Below, one piece after another: positions 42,568 to 50,912 of a DNA stretch of 64,000 nt (positions are counted from its first letter, which is position 1; every line of letters begins with the position of its first letter). The position numbers and the translations under genes were made by a program. The stretch is from JADFRG01 sp036986135. Lineage in GTDB: Bacteria > Chloroflexota > Anaerolineae > Anaerolineales > E44-bin32. The notes under the pieces were generated by a model, which was not told the DNA's origin, searched no databases, and was given only the letters and a program-made list of their open reading frames with translations. The DNA lies in NCBI GenBank assembly GCA_036986135.1, contig BTQZ01000007.1, positions 1 through 64,000 of the forward strand, given 5' to 3'.

Positions 42568-43560
42568 TTAGCCGACGGGAAGTTGGAGCTGCCCGTCGGC
42601 CACGATCACTCGCTCGTCAAGCACTGCAGTTGGTCGATACATCACCATGTCGATGTGGACCGCGCTCTCGATTTCGCCGCCGTAAAACAGGTTGTCGCCT
42701 AATGCGGCATGGACGTTGCCGCGGGCCTTCTTTTCCTCTTGAAAATGGCCGTTTCTACGAGAGAGCGGATTCAAGCCGATGCCAAATTCAGCCAGGTTGT
42801 CGGCGTCAGTTATCTTTTCGATTACGCTGCGCAGCCCTACGGCTTGAGTGGTATCTCCCTCGATGCTTACGATCTTCCCGCCTTCCACTTTCAGCGACAC
42901 CGGTCGCACCGGCAGTCCAAAATGAGCCATGGGACCGTCGATCACCAAGACCCCCTCCGCCGATCCGGTCGAAGGCATTTGGGATACTTCGCCGTCCGAG
43001 AAAGCAGCTTCCTGGCCCGGCTGCGTGGCAAAGCCGCATTCCACGATCACGTCCTCGTCGTTGATGCTGGCCCGAACGTCGGTGCCAGCTGGAGTCGTGA
43101 TGTGAATGCGTTCGGCGGATCGCCACAGCTCGGCCAGCCGCTGGCCTTCCTCGTGCAGTGCGTCGTAGTCAGCACGCGCTGCACCACGCGTGAACGTGTC
43201 GATGTCGCGCATCACCATCGACATGCCGCGCAGCTTGCGCGCGTCGTAGAGTTCTTTGACTACCCGAGCGTAGGTCGGTGCGCCAGAAGCGCCGGTAAGC
43301 CCAATTAGACAATCGGCGTGCTGCAACCCAGCTTCGACCACCGGACCGAGCTCATTCTTGCGGGTCAACTCGCGGGTGGGCATAGTGAGCACCGTAAATT
43401 CCCCGCCCACGCTCTCCACTACGCCCGCCAGAGCGTTGGCCATGGCCATTTCGGAGTGCGGATCGCATACGATGGCCACCTGTTCGCCGGGTGCAACCGC
43501 TAGCAGGCGACGTACGATCAGGTCTGCGGAACGGGTGAGGTCGATACTGGTGGCGTCCAA
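42568..43560 (-). CDS. M29-like aminopeptidase / NicX-fold metalloenzyme
   Basis: The 330-residue protein has the signature region FSDGEVSQMPSTGSAEGVLVIDG (~residue 190), FGIGLNPLSRRNG, EEKKARGNVHAALGDN (~280) and ESAVHIDMVM, giving the Glu, Glu, His, His, Asp metal ligands of the M29-type family. Members are aminopeptidases or 2,5-dihydroxypyridine dioxygenases (NicX); the sequence cannot tell them apart here. It sits between a CoA-transferase and an amino acid transporter, which favours a catabolic role. Confidence 0.75.
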   Translation of the reverse strand: MDATSIDLTRSADLIVRRLLAVAPGEQVAIVCDPHSEMAMANALAGVVESVGGEFTVLTMPTRELTRKNELGPVVEAGLQHADCLIGLTGASGAPTYARVVKELYDARKLRGMSMVMRDIDTFTRGAARADYDALHEEGQRLAELWRSAERIHITTPAGTDVRASINDEDVIVECGFATQPGQEAAFSDGEVSQMPSTGSAEGVLVIDGPMAHFGLPVRPVSLKVEGGKIVSIEGDTTQAVGLRSVIEKITDADNLAEFGIGLNPLSRRNGHFQEEKKARGNVHAALGDNLFYGGEIESAVHIDMVMYRPTAVLDERVIVADGQLQLPVG

Positions 43561-43580
43561 GGTCTAATCCTCGCCTATCA

Positions 43581-44774
43581 TCAAATCACGGCCTGAGCAC
43601 GAAGGTTCTCGATATCCGTCGGGGTACAGCCGAGTTCGTTGAGCAGCAGACTCTCTGTATCTTCTCCCAACGTCGGGGGCGCCTTGCGCACACGCGCCGG
43701 TGTGCGGGACATCTTCGGCACCGGGCCCAACTGCTGGATCGTGCCCAGGCTGGAATGCTCCACCTCCTGAACCATCTCACGCGCAAGCACTTGCGGATCG
43801 TTCAACACAGTCGGGATATCGTTCACCGGGGCAACCGGGACGCGGTGCTCAAGCAAGAGTTCGATCCACTCCCCGGCAGTCCGCTGACGGAAAACGCGCT
43901 GGAGTTCCGGCACGAGCGTACCGCGATACTCGACCCGATCCGCATTTGTTCGGTATCGGGGATCCTCACCCAGGTCTTCTCGGCCCACCGCCGTGCAGAG
44001 TCTTTCGAACTGAGCGTCGGTGCCTACCGCAACCGCCAGCAGGCCATCGGAGGTAGGGAACGTCTCGTACGGCACGATATTGGCGTGAGCGTTGCCGTAT
44101 CGCTGGGGCGGCGCTCCGGTGGCGAAATAGCTATGCGCGACATTCGCCAGCCACGCTACCTGAGCATCGAAAAGAGCGATATCGATGTGCTGGCCCTCGC
44201 CGGTCTGCTTCCGATGGAAGAGCGCCGCAAGAATAGCGCTGCTGGCATATAGACCGGCGGTGATATCGACGATGGCGACACCAACTTTGGAGGGAGGCCC
44301 ACCTTCCGGGCCGGTGATGGATAGGAGGCCGCCCTGAGCCTGGATCATGAAGTCGTAACCGGAGCGCTCGCGATAAGGACCGTTCTGGCCGTATCCCGTA
44401 ATGCTGCAGTAGATCAGGGAGGGGAGCTCGCCAGCGAGCGTCTCGTAGTCCAAGCCCAGCTTGGCGGTAGTTCCTGGACGAAAGTTCTCCACTAGAACGT
44501 CGGCGGAGGCGATCAACTCACGAACGAGCCGCTGACCCAGCGTATGCTTGAGATTCAGGGTCATGCTCTTCTTGTTACGATTTGCGCTGAGGAAATACGC
44601 GCTCTCGTCGCCGACCCAGGGAGGACCCCACTGCCGGGCGCCGTCTCCAGATCCGGGCTGCTCCACCTTGATGACCTCCGCCCCAAGGTCTCCAAGCATC
44701 ATCGTGCAGTATGGACCCGCCAGCACCCGGGAAAGATCGACGACCCGGATGCCCTCTAGTGCCTTATCACTCAT
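43581..44774 (-). CDS. family III CoA-transferase (CaiB/BaiF type)
   Basis: The 397-residue protein starts LEGIRVVDLSRVLAGPYCTMMLGDLGAEVIKVEQPG, has NRNKKSMTLNLK, and carries the catalytic Asp in GQHIDIALFDAQ (~residue 200). It transfers CoA between acyl-CoA and a carboxylic acid. It follows an IclR regulator and precedes a metallopeptidase-like gene and a liv-type transporter, so it probably activates the imported acid in one catabolic unit. The acid is unknown. Confidence 0.9.
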   Translation of the reverse strand: MSDKALEGIRVVDLSRVLAGPYCTMMLGDLGAEVIKVEQPGSGDGARQWGPPWVGDESAYFLSANRNKKSMTLNLKHTLGQRLVRELIASADVLVENFRPGTTAKLGLDYETLAGELPSLIYCSITGYGQNGPYRERSGYDFMIQAQGGLLSITGPEGGPPSKVGVAIVDITAGLYASSAILAALFHRKQTGEGQHIDIALFDAQVAWLANVAHSYFATGAPPQRYGNAHANIVPYETFPTSDGLLAVAVGTDAQFERLCTAVGREDLGEDPRYRTNADRVEYRGTLVPELQRVFRQRTAGEWIELLLEHRVPVAPVNDIPTVLNDPQVLAREMVQEVEHSSLGTIQQLGPVPKMSRTPARVRKAPPTLGEDTESLLLNELGCTPTDIENLRAQAVI

Positions 44775-44909
44775 TTGGCGTACCTTGGCAGTTCTTCGAC
44801 AGTAAATATCATGGGCCTTACAGAGATGGGGTACTCCTCCGCTCCGATCCCCGAGGACATAGGGGTGGGCTCTCGCCGCGTAGGAATCCGAATCGGTATG
44901 ACCCAGCCG

Positions 44910-45695
44910 TCAGGAAGCAGCAGGATCCTCCTCCATGTAGCCGAGCGTCTGAGAGATCTCGGCGGCGGTTTTCACGAGCAAGGGTGCGAGTTCTTGACGG
45001 AGGCGGCTCCGCGAAATTGTCTCTGTCGATCCGCTGATATTGATCGCCGCCACAACGCCCCCATGCTCGCCCCAAATGGGGGCCGCCACCGCCCGTAGGC
45101 CGACCGCCAGCTCTTCGTTATTGACTGCGTAGCCTCTTCGTCGCACCTTAGACAGATCGGCTTCCAAGGTTTCGGTCTCAATGATCGAATTCCTAGTGCA
45201 TGCTTCGAGGACCGCGCCATTGAGTCGCGTCTTAATCTGATCCCCGGGAAGGTAGGCTAGCATGGCCTTTCCCATCGAGGTGCAATGCGCCGGCAGGCGA
45301 GATCCCATCCCCAGCACGACACCCACGATCTGGCGGTTGCGGATGCGGTCGACATAGACGATCTCCAGGCCATCCAGTACGGCGTGGCTGACTGTCTCGC
45401 CGGTCTCCTTCGAGAGTCGCTCGAGATGCGGGCGGGCCGTCTGGCGGAGGTCCATGCTCCGAAGTGCCGAGAACCCCAGTTGCAGCACCTTCAGCGAAGG
45501 CCGATAGCGCTTGGTCCCCGGATCTCGCTGAAGGTAGCCGGCCGCCTCGAGGGTCGAGGCAATTCTGAGCGAGGTCGTCATGTTCAATTCGGCCGACCGT
45601 GCTATCTCGGTGAGCGTCAGCTCAGGCGAGTCGCTGCCGAACAAAGACAGGACACTGAGCCCACGCTCGAGAGTCTCAATAGCATAACGGGACAC
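44910..45695 (-). CDS. IclR-family transcriptional regulator
   Basis: The 261-residue protein has an N-terminal winged helix (LTLTEIARSAELNMTTSLRIASTLEAAGYLQRD) and a C-terminal effector domain with SRLPAHCTSMGKAMLAYLP and RSLR-type ends (VGLRAVAAPIWGEHGGVVAAINISG). IclR regulators control catabolic operons. It is the first gene on this stretch of minus-strand genes from 45.7 kb down, so it probably controls the CoA-transferase/peptidase/liv genes. A T-rich stretch before it (45700-45760) is the likely promoter. Confidence 0.88.
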   Translation of the reverse strand: MSRYAIETLERGLSVLSLFGSDSPELTLTEIARSAELNMTTSLRIASTLEAAGYLQRDPGTKRYRPSLKVLQLGFSALRSMDLRQTARPHLERLSKETGETVSHAVLDGLEIVYVDRIRNRQIVGVVLGMGSRLPAHCTSMGKAMLAYLPGDQIKTRLNGAVLEACTRNSIIETETLEADLSKVRRRGYAVNNEELAVGLRAVAAPIWGEHGGVVAAINISGSTETISRSRLRQELAPLLVKTAAEISQTLGYMEEDPAAS

Positions 45696-45818
45696 TTGAG
45701 TAATTTTGACCTAGTCGTTTGAGTTTTCGCTCAGGGAAAGCGGTTTTCTCTAGCTGAAAGTATCCTAATGTAGGAGTCTTGCGGGGTCAATAGAAGAGGG
45801 AAACTATTAGGAGAGGCC

Positions 45819-46292
45819 CTAGAGGTCTACCATTTCCAGGGAAGTCGTAATATCCACACAGTTCCGGATCGTGCGCGCAACGGGGCAGTAGCGGGCGTGC
45901 AGTTCGTGTGCCCGCTCGGCGGCCTCGTGCTTTTTCGGATCCAACTTGAGGGTGTATTTCACGTGTATGCGCTTGACCACGAGAATCTTATCGTCTAGCT
46001 CGATTTCACCGGTGGCTTCAGATGTCAGCCGGCCTTCGCCGGCGGGGATATCGCGCGCCTCCAGCGCGCCTCCGAGGGTCCCAGTCAGTCAACCCGCCGC
46101 GGCGGCGACGAGGTAGTCCAGGGTCGTGGAATGAGCGGGATGGGCTCCCGGTTCATGCTTGTAGTACTCGGCAATCTCGGAATGGGTTGAGAGGTAGATC
46201 GGCTCCTCCTCCACCGGCATGTGAACGCGTCGGTACGGCCCCTTGATGCGCTCTACCTGGATCTTGGATCGATAAACGATTTCGTCAGACAT
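45819..46292 (-). CDS. OsmC-family peroxiredoxin-like protein, candidate selenoprotein (in-frame TGA)
   Basis: Reading from the ATG ending at 46292 (strong GGAGGT ribosome site) gives 67 residues of OsmC sequence ending LDYLVAAAAG, then TGA at 46089-46091, then LTGTLGGALEARDI and a further 90 residues to TAG at 45819. In OsmC proteins the peroxidatic Cys sits exactly after this AAAG segment (AAAAGCLTGT). The frame after TGA is unbroken and keeps the second family Cys in HARYCPVART. So TGA most likely encodes selenocysteine at residue 68 of a 157-residue protein. OsmC enzymes reduce organic hydroperoxides. A SECIS-like hairpin follows. The alternative is a nonsense mutation or sequencing error from TGC or TGT. 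Confidence 0.82.
46053..46069 (-). promoter_or_regulatory. SECIS-like hairpin behind the in-frame UGA
   Basis: In the mRNA, GCGCGC and GCGCGC pair around the 5-base loop UGGAG. The loop's first G is 27 bases after the UGA, in the distance range (about 16-37) typical of bacterial SECIS elements, whose loop carries a G. Flanking GGGA and UCCC can extend the helix across an internal loop. High GC makes chance hairpins common, so this is supportive rather than proof. Confidence 0.5.
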
Positions 46293-46358
46293 GAGACCTC
46301 CACATAAATACGGGCGCAATCGGTCTGCGTAGGGATGCTGACCCACACCTTCGATCGC

Positions 46359-47198
46359 CTAGCCTTTGACCGCCCCCATTGTCATTCCAGCGACCAAGCG
46401 ACTCAGGAACAAGCTATACACAATTCCAACCGGGATCGCCACAATCACCGCCGCCGCCATCAGCGACTGCCAAAAGAAGACATCGCCGCGGATCAGCTCG
46501 ACCGGTACGCCCACACTGATCGTGCGTTGGGCCGAGGAAGTGATAAATGTCAAAGCATAGACGAATTCGTGCAGCGTGAGTGTGAACGTGAAGACGATCA
46601 CCGCGATGATTCCAGAGACCGAAAGCGGCATCACAACCCGCGTAAACGCCGACAACCTGCTGTAGCCGTCGACCATGGCCGCTTCCTCGAGGTCGCGCGG
46701 GATAGAGCCGAAGAACCCGGCTAAGAGCCAGGTCGAGAACGGAATCGTGAAGGTCGGGTATACGACGACCAGCGACCAAAGGCTGTTGTTGAGATCTAAG
46801 GCCACAACTATCCGAAAAAGCGGGATGAAAAGCAGGATCGGTGGAACAAGATAGATCAAGAACATTCCGATGCTGGCCCGCTCCCCCCAGCGCCCAGCCA
46901 GGCGAGCCAAACTGTATCCGGCTGGGATCGCGAGCAGCAAGGTGATGATCACGACCAATGTGCCGACGATCAGCGAATTACGAACAAACCCAAGGTAGTT
47001 GGTATTTAAGAAGAGCAGTTCTAAATTGTCCAGGGTAGGCGGTTCGTTGAAGAGGAAAGGATTGCCTTGAGCCCGGTAGAGGTCGCGGTCGGTCTTAAAG
47101 GTGGTGATGATCATCCATAGAAAGGGCGCCGCGAAGAAGAAGCAAAAGGCCACGACCGTTGTATAGAGCGCCACACGCCTCATTCGGTCTCTAGCCAC
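46359..47198 (-). CDS. carbohydrate ABC transporter permease, MalG-like
   Basis: The 279-residue permease has six hydrophobic segments and the ATPase-contact EAA loop DLEEAAMVDGYSRLSAFTRVVMPLSVSGI (~residue 180). It belongs to the MalG/UgpE group. It is the last transporter gene of a binding protein-ATPase-permease-permease unit, with its start directly at the end of the MalF-like gene; the OsmC gene follows 66 bases later on the same strand. Confidence 0.9.
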   Translation of the reverse strand: MARDRMRRVALYTTVVAFCFFFAAPFLWMIITTFKTDRDLYRAQGNPFLFNEPPTLDNLELLFLNTNYLGFVRNSLIVGTLVVIITLLLAIPAGYSLARLAGRWGERASIGMFLIYLVPPILLFIPLFRIVVALDLNNSLWSLVVVYPTFTIPFSTWLLAGFFGSIPRDLEEAAMVDGYSRLSAFTRVVMPLSVSGIIAVIVFTFTLTLHEFVYALTFITSSAQRTISVGVPVELIRGDVFFWQSLMAAAVIVAIPVGIVYSLFLSRLVAGMTMGAVKG

Positions 47199-48137
47199 CT
47201 ACGTCACCTCGATCCGGCGGACACTTCGAAGGATCAAAATTGCCGCGACAAAAAGAACCGGAGCGAAGAACAATGCGATCGCCGCCCCTTCCGCGAGCGC
47301 GCCCCCCTCGATGCCCTTGTTATACGACCACATAGAAAGCACCTGGGTGTAGTAGATCGGCCCGCCCCGCGTCAGTACAAAAACCACCACCAGGTCGGTG
47401 AAGATCAGAATGAATGCAAAGAGTGACGCAATGGCCAGGATCGGTGTGATGAGCGGCAATTTGATCTGAAGGTAGGTTCGCAGCCCGCTCGCTCCATCCA
47501 CCTGGGCCTGATCGATCAATTCCTGATCGATAGAAGTCAGGCCGGCCAGCAAGATCACCGCCGATAACGGGACCAATCGCCACACGTGCACCAAGACCAC
47601 CGAGCCCATCGCTAAATACTCACGTCCGAGGTAGTTGAGATGAAGTCCGGGTCCTAGAAGCGTATCCGGACCGAGTAGTCCGATCTGTACCAATACCCAG
47701 TCGATTGGGCTGAATTTGGAATCCAGCAACCAGAGCCAGCCCAGGGTCCCCAGGGAGATCGGAGTAGCCCACGGGAGGATGACCAAGATGCGCGCCAGCC
47801 ACTTGCCGCGGAAGTCCTGTGTGAACACCACTGCCAAGATGTTGGCCAACACAATAATGATCAATAGGGCCGCGGTCGTGAACAAGATCGAATCGATGAC
47901 CGCGCGCCGGAACTGCGGCGTCCGGGTGACATTCCGAAAATTCTCCAGTCCAACATAATCCAGGCTGGTATCTCCGACAGTCACGTCGGAGAGACTGAAG
48001 GCGATCGACAAAACGAGAGGCAACCCCACAAGAGCCAGGATTAAGATCACGGCTGGCGCCAGCATCAGCGCGCCAAGGGCGCGCTCGTTGTCGGCAAGAG
48101 ATCTGAATCGAGAGGGCTGTGCTGTCTCTGTGCTCAT
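47199..48137 (-). CDS. carbohydrate ABC transporter permease, MalF-like
   Basis: The 312-residue permease has six hydrophobic segments and the EAA-type loop IDQELIDQAQVDGASGLRTYLQIKLPLITP (~residue 205), as in MalF/UgpA proteins. Its ATG overlaps the ATPase stop by 4 bases and it ends one base before the MalG-like gene. Confidence 0.9.
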   Translation of the reverse strand: MSTETAQPSRFRSLADNERALGALMLAPAVILILALVGLPLVLSIAFSLSDVTVGDTSLDYVGLENFRNVTRTPQFRRAVIDSILFTTAALLIIIVLANILAVVFTQDFRGKWLARILVILPWATPISLGTLGWLWLLDSKFSPIDWVLVQIGLLGPDTLLGPGLHLNYLGREYLAMGSVVLVHVWRLVPLSAVILLAGLTSIDQELIDQAQVDGASGLRTYLQIKLPLITPILAIASLFAFILIFTDLVVVFVLTRGGPIYYTQVLSMWSYNKGIEGGALAEGAAIALFFAPVLFVAAILILRSVRRIEVT

Positions 48138-49162
48138 GGCGCACCCGGAGTGGTCGTGCGTCCAGTTTCTTTGTCGAAATACCGCAAGTACTCGGTATTG
48201 ACCACGAACTCCCTTTTATCTCCTGCCGAGGCGAAGAAGGTCGACGTAGAGGGGATCTTGGCCACCACATTGGTGCCTTCATCCACCGAGCCGTAAACTA
48301 AGGTGTCTGCGCCCAGATTTTCAACTCGATCGACGGTGATCACATAACTTGAAGCGTCATCTTCGAACCTTGCGCTGTCTCTAGGATGCAAGTGCTCGGG
48401 CCGAAATCCCACGGTGTACTCAGGCCCTTCAATCAAGTTCATGCCAGGCGATCCAAGAAAGGTTGCCACGAAAGTATCTGCGGATTTGCTGTAGATCTCA
48501 TCCGGCGTTCCAACTTGCCTGACTTTGCCGGCGTACATGACGGCAATTCGATCCCCCAGGCCCATGGCCTCGACCTGATCGTGCGTCACGAAAATCGTTG
48601 TGATTCCTAGCCGATGCTGGAAACGCTGGAGTTCGTCGCGAGCAGAAGCGCGCAGCTTCGCGTCCAGGTTGGACAGGGGTTCATCGAGCAGCAGGACGCT
48701 GGGTTCCTTCACCATCGCTCTGGCCAGGGCCACGCGTTGCCGTTCTCCGCCGGAGAGTTGGCGCGGCTTGCGGTCGAGCAGAGGCTCAATACCCAGCACG
48801 CCCGCGGCATGTCGAACCTTCTCATCGATTTCCCCTTTCGCGAGGCCGCCCTGGGCCTTGAGCGGAAAGGCGATGTTCCGATATACAGTCATGTGCGGAT
48901 AGAGCGCGTAGCTCTGGAACACCATGGCGATGTGCCGAGCTCGGGGAGGAAGCTTTGTCACCTGCTCTCCGGCGATCAGGATCTCGCCCTCGGTTGGAAT
49001 TTCGAGTCCCGCAATCATGCGCATTAGCGTGGTTTTTCCGCAACCGGAGGGTCCCAGGATCACCAGCAACTCACCCTCCTGGATGGAGAGGTCTACTCCA
49101 TCGACGGCCTTCACACCCGCAAAGTGCTTCCTGAGCGCCTGAGTTTCTACAAAACTAGTCAA
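48134..49162 (-). CDS. carbohydrate ABC transporter ATPase, UgpC/MsmK-like
   Basis: The 342-residue ATPase has Walker A GPSGCGKTTLMRM, signature QLSGGERQRVALARA, Walker B PSVLLLDEPLSNLDAKLR and a C-terminal OB-type regulatory domain (~240-340). It energises import for the two permeases encoded next to it. The substrate class (sugar or glycerol-phosphate type) comes from family only. Confidence 0.92.
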   Translation of the reverse strand: MTSFVETQALRKHFAGVKAVDGVDLSIQEGELLVILGPSGCGKTTLMRMIAGLEIPTEGEILIAGEQVTKLPPRARHIAMVFQSYALYPHMTVYRNIAFPLKAQGGLAKGEIDEKVRHAAGVLGIEPLLDRKPRQLSGGERQRVALARAMVKEPSVLLLDEPLSNLDAKLRASARDELQRFQHRLGITTIFVTHDQVEAMGLGDRIAVMYAGKVRQVGTPDEIYSKSADTFVATFLGSPGMNLIEGPEYTVGFRPEHLHPRDSARFEDDASSYVITVDRVENLGADTLVYGSVDEGTNVVAKIPSTSTFFASAGDKREFVVNTEYLRYFDKETGRTTTPGAP

Positions 49163-49170
49163 TGGAGGAC

Positions 49171-49204
49171 TAAGGCCCGCCGAAATAGATTCCGGCGGGC
49201 CTTA
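49171..49204 (-). terminator. perfect hairpin between binding-protein and ATPase genes
   Basis: Twelve-base arms TAAGGCCCGCCG/CGGCGGGCCTTA flank a 10-base loop. It follows the binding-protein gene, 8 bases before the ATPase start, without a T-run. It is likely a partial terminator or 3' mRNA stabiliser, like that after livK. Confidence 0.75.
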
Positions 49205-49260
49205 AGGCGAACGCTCGTGCGAAGGGATAGCGTGATTTTCGCGCGCGCCAAGAACGCTCG

Positions 49261-50727
49261 CTAACCTACAGCGCAGTCGGGAGAAGCTTCGCCGCCGACC
49301 AAGCCCTCAGCCCGCCATTTTTCGAAGATATCTTCGATTTGAGCATGCGCTTCACACACCGCCTCCGCGGCGGTCAGCTCACCCAGGGCAGCTTTGCCCA
49401 TCATGGTCGGGATGATACTGGTCCCGAAAACCTCACCTGTGGCCGGGTTGGCCGGGCCAGGGTAGCCGAGGTATACCGTCCAATTGATCGCGTCGGCCAG
49501 CAAAGCAAGCTTGTCCGCCGGCCGCGAGCCGAACGGGTCTTTGTTCACCCAGCCTTCGAGCTGCGGAACGGTGCTCGGGAAGGCCGGGAAGTTGTACAGC
49601 TCGCTGTTGAAGACGATCTGATTGGAGTTGGCAGTGAGGTGGAGCAGGAAGGCCTTAGCAGCCTCCAGCTCGGCGCCCTCTACGTAGTTGGGAATAACGT
49701 AGATCGACCAGACGTGGGCCGAAGCAGCCTGATCACCTCGCGGTCCAACAAGTGCCGGTCCGAAGCCGATGTTGTCGGCCGCCTCCGGATCGATCTTCTG
49801 CAGACTGCGATAGGCAGAGATCGAGTTGAGAATGTAGGAAAGTTCTCCCGCGATCAACCCCTGGTTGTTGGAGGCCGGCGTCCAGGCAAAGACTTCCTCG
49901 GTCATGGTGTCGTTATAGAGCTGGGCCATGAACTCGACCGCCTCGACCACCTCCGGCGAGTCGATCACAACGTTTTCATTCTCGTCCTGCACGGAGCCGC
50001 CGAAGGACCACATTAGTGCTCGGCCGGCCATGCGCGAGTCAAGCTCGGGCGAGAGCCCAATACCCAGCGGCACACCAGTCTTATCCTTGATGGCCTTTCC
50101 GCCTTCCAGCAGGTCACGCCAGGTCTCTGGGCCGTTTGGATAGCCCGCGTCGGTCCACAGCGCGGTGTCGTAGTCGGCGGGATCTGGTATCCAGGAATGG
50201 CAGAAGCCATACCATTTGTCCACGGCAGGCAAGTACGAGCTGTTGGCGCAGCTGGCGGCCTGCTCACCAAACAGCGCCTGAGCCTGCTCATTTACATCCG
50301 TCAGGTCCTGAACGCCGTTCACAAAAGCGGATGGCGAGAAGAGCACTTCGACCATGGTCGGGCCCTCGCCGGCATCGATGGCCGCGGTCAGGGTGGCAGT
50401 TGTAGTTGGGATGTCCACATGATCCACACTAGTCTCAACCCCATTGGCGTCGCCCCAGGCCTCGAGGAAGGGATCGAACCATACGTCGTACTGTGGGACG
50501 AAGTGGCTCCACTGCACGAGGCGTATGGAGGTACCTTCAGGAAATTCGGGGACCTGCACCTCGACCGGCACTTCTACCTCTACCGGAACCTCCACTTCTA
50601 CCGGAACCTCCACCTCGACCGTGACTTGGACCTCCTGGACCTCCGGCTCTGCAGGCTGGCAAGCGCCCAGCAGCAAAGCTAAAAGGGCCAGAGACCCTAA
50701 TAGAATCCAAAGATGACGTTTAGACAC
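49261..50727 (-). CDS. extracellular solute-binding lipoprotein (carbohydrate-type)
   Basis: The 488-residue protein has lipobox LALLLGACQ (Cys ~23), then a striking linker of repeated EVPVEV units (~residues 39-62), encoded by an 18-base tandem repeat at about 50565-50635, and a family 1 solute-binding domain (WSHFVPQYDVWFDPFLEAW ... VEVLFSPSAFVNGV ... SYLPAVDKWYGFCHSW). It captures the substrate for the permeases downstream. The Val/Glu/Pro linker is common in Chloroflexota binding proteins and probably only spaces the domain from the membrane. Confidence 0.9.
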   Translation of the reverse strand: MSKRHLWILLGSLALLALLLGACQPAEPEVQEVQVTVEVEVPVEVEVPVEVEVPVEVQVPEFPEGTSIRLVQWSHFVPQYDVWFDPFLEAWGDANGVETSVDHVDIPTTTATLTAAIDAGEGPTMVEVLFSPSAFVNGVQDLTDVNEQAQALFGEQAASCANSSYLPAVDKWYGFCHSWIPDPADYDTALWTDAGYPNGPETWRDLLEGGKAIKDKTGVPLGIGLSPELDSRMAGRALMWSFGGSVQDENENVVIDSPEVVEAVEFMAQLYNDTMTEEVFAWTPASNNQGLIAGELSYILNSISAYRSLQKIDPEAADNIGFGPALVGPRGDQAASAHVWSIYVIPNYVEGAELEAAKAFLLHLTANSNQIVFNSELYNFPAFPSTVPQLEGWVNKDPFGSRPADKLALLADAINWTVYLGYPGPANPATGEVFGTSIIPTMMGKAALGELTAAEAVCEAHAQIEDIFEKWRAEGLVGGEASPDCAVG

Positions 50728-50912
50728 GACTCTCCTCCTTTTGGTGCGATGCCAGACGGGTGGATAGCGAAGGGGATATACAGTCTAATGCAGTCGAAAG
50801 ACAGCGTCAATCGGAATCGAAACTGAAGCGCGCGGCTGTGGTCTGATCGGGCGCCTGACCCAGGCACGGGACGATCGGGGCTTACAATCACCAGGAAACG
50901 GAGGAACGTGCA
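50728..50912. promoter_or_regulatory. divergent promoter region, binding protein and SDR gene
   Basis: 185 bases between divergent genes. On the plus side TACAAT (50883-50888) is a likely -10 box for the SDR gene, with GGAGG before its ATG. A matching promoter for the minus-strand transporter is expected but I see no clear -35/-10 pair. Confidence 0.45.

Noticed and set aside
46089..46346. OsmC fragment as a simple 85-residue gene
   Set aside because: The frame continues after TGA for 90 residues of matching family sequence and the upstream GTG start ignores the strong GGAGGT site before the ATG at 46292.
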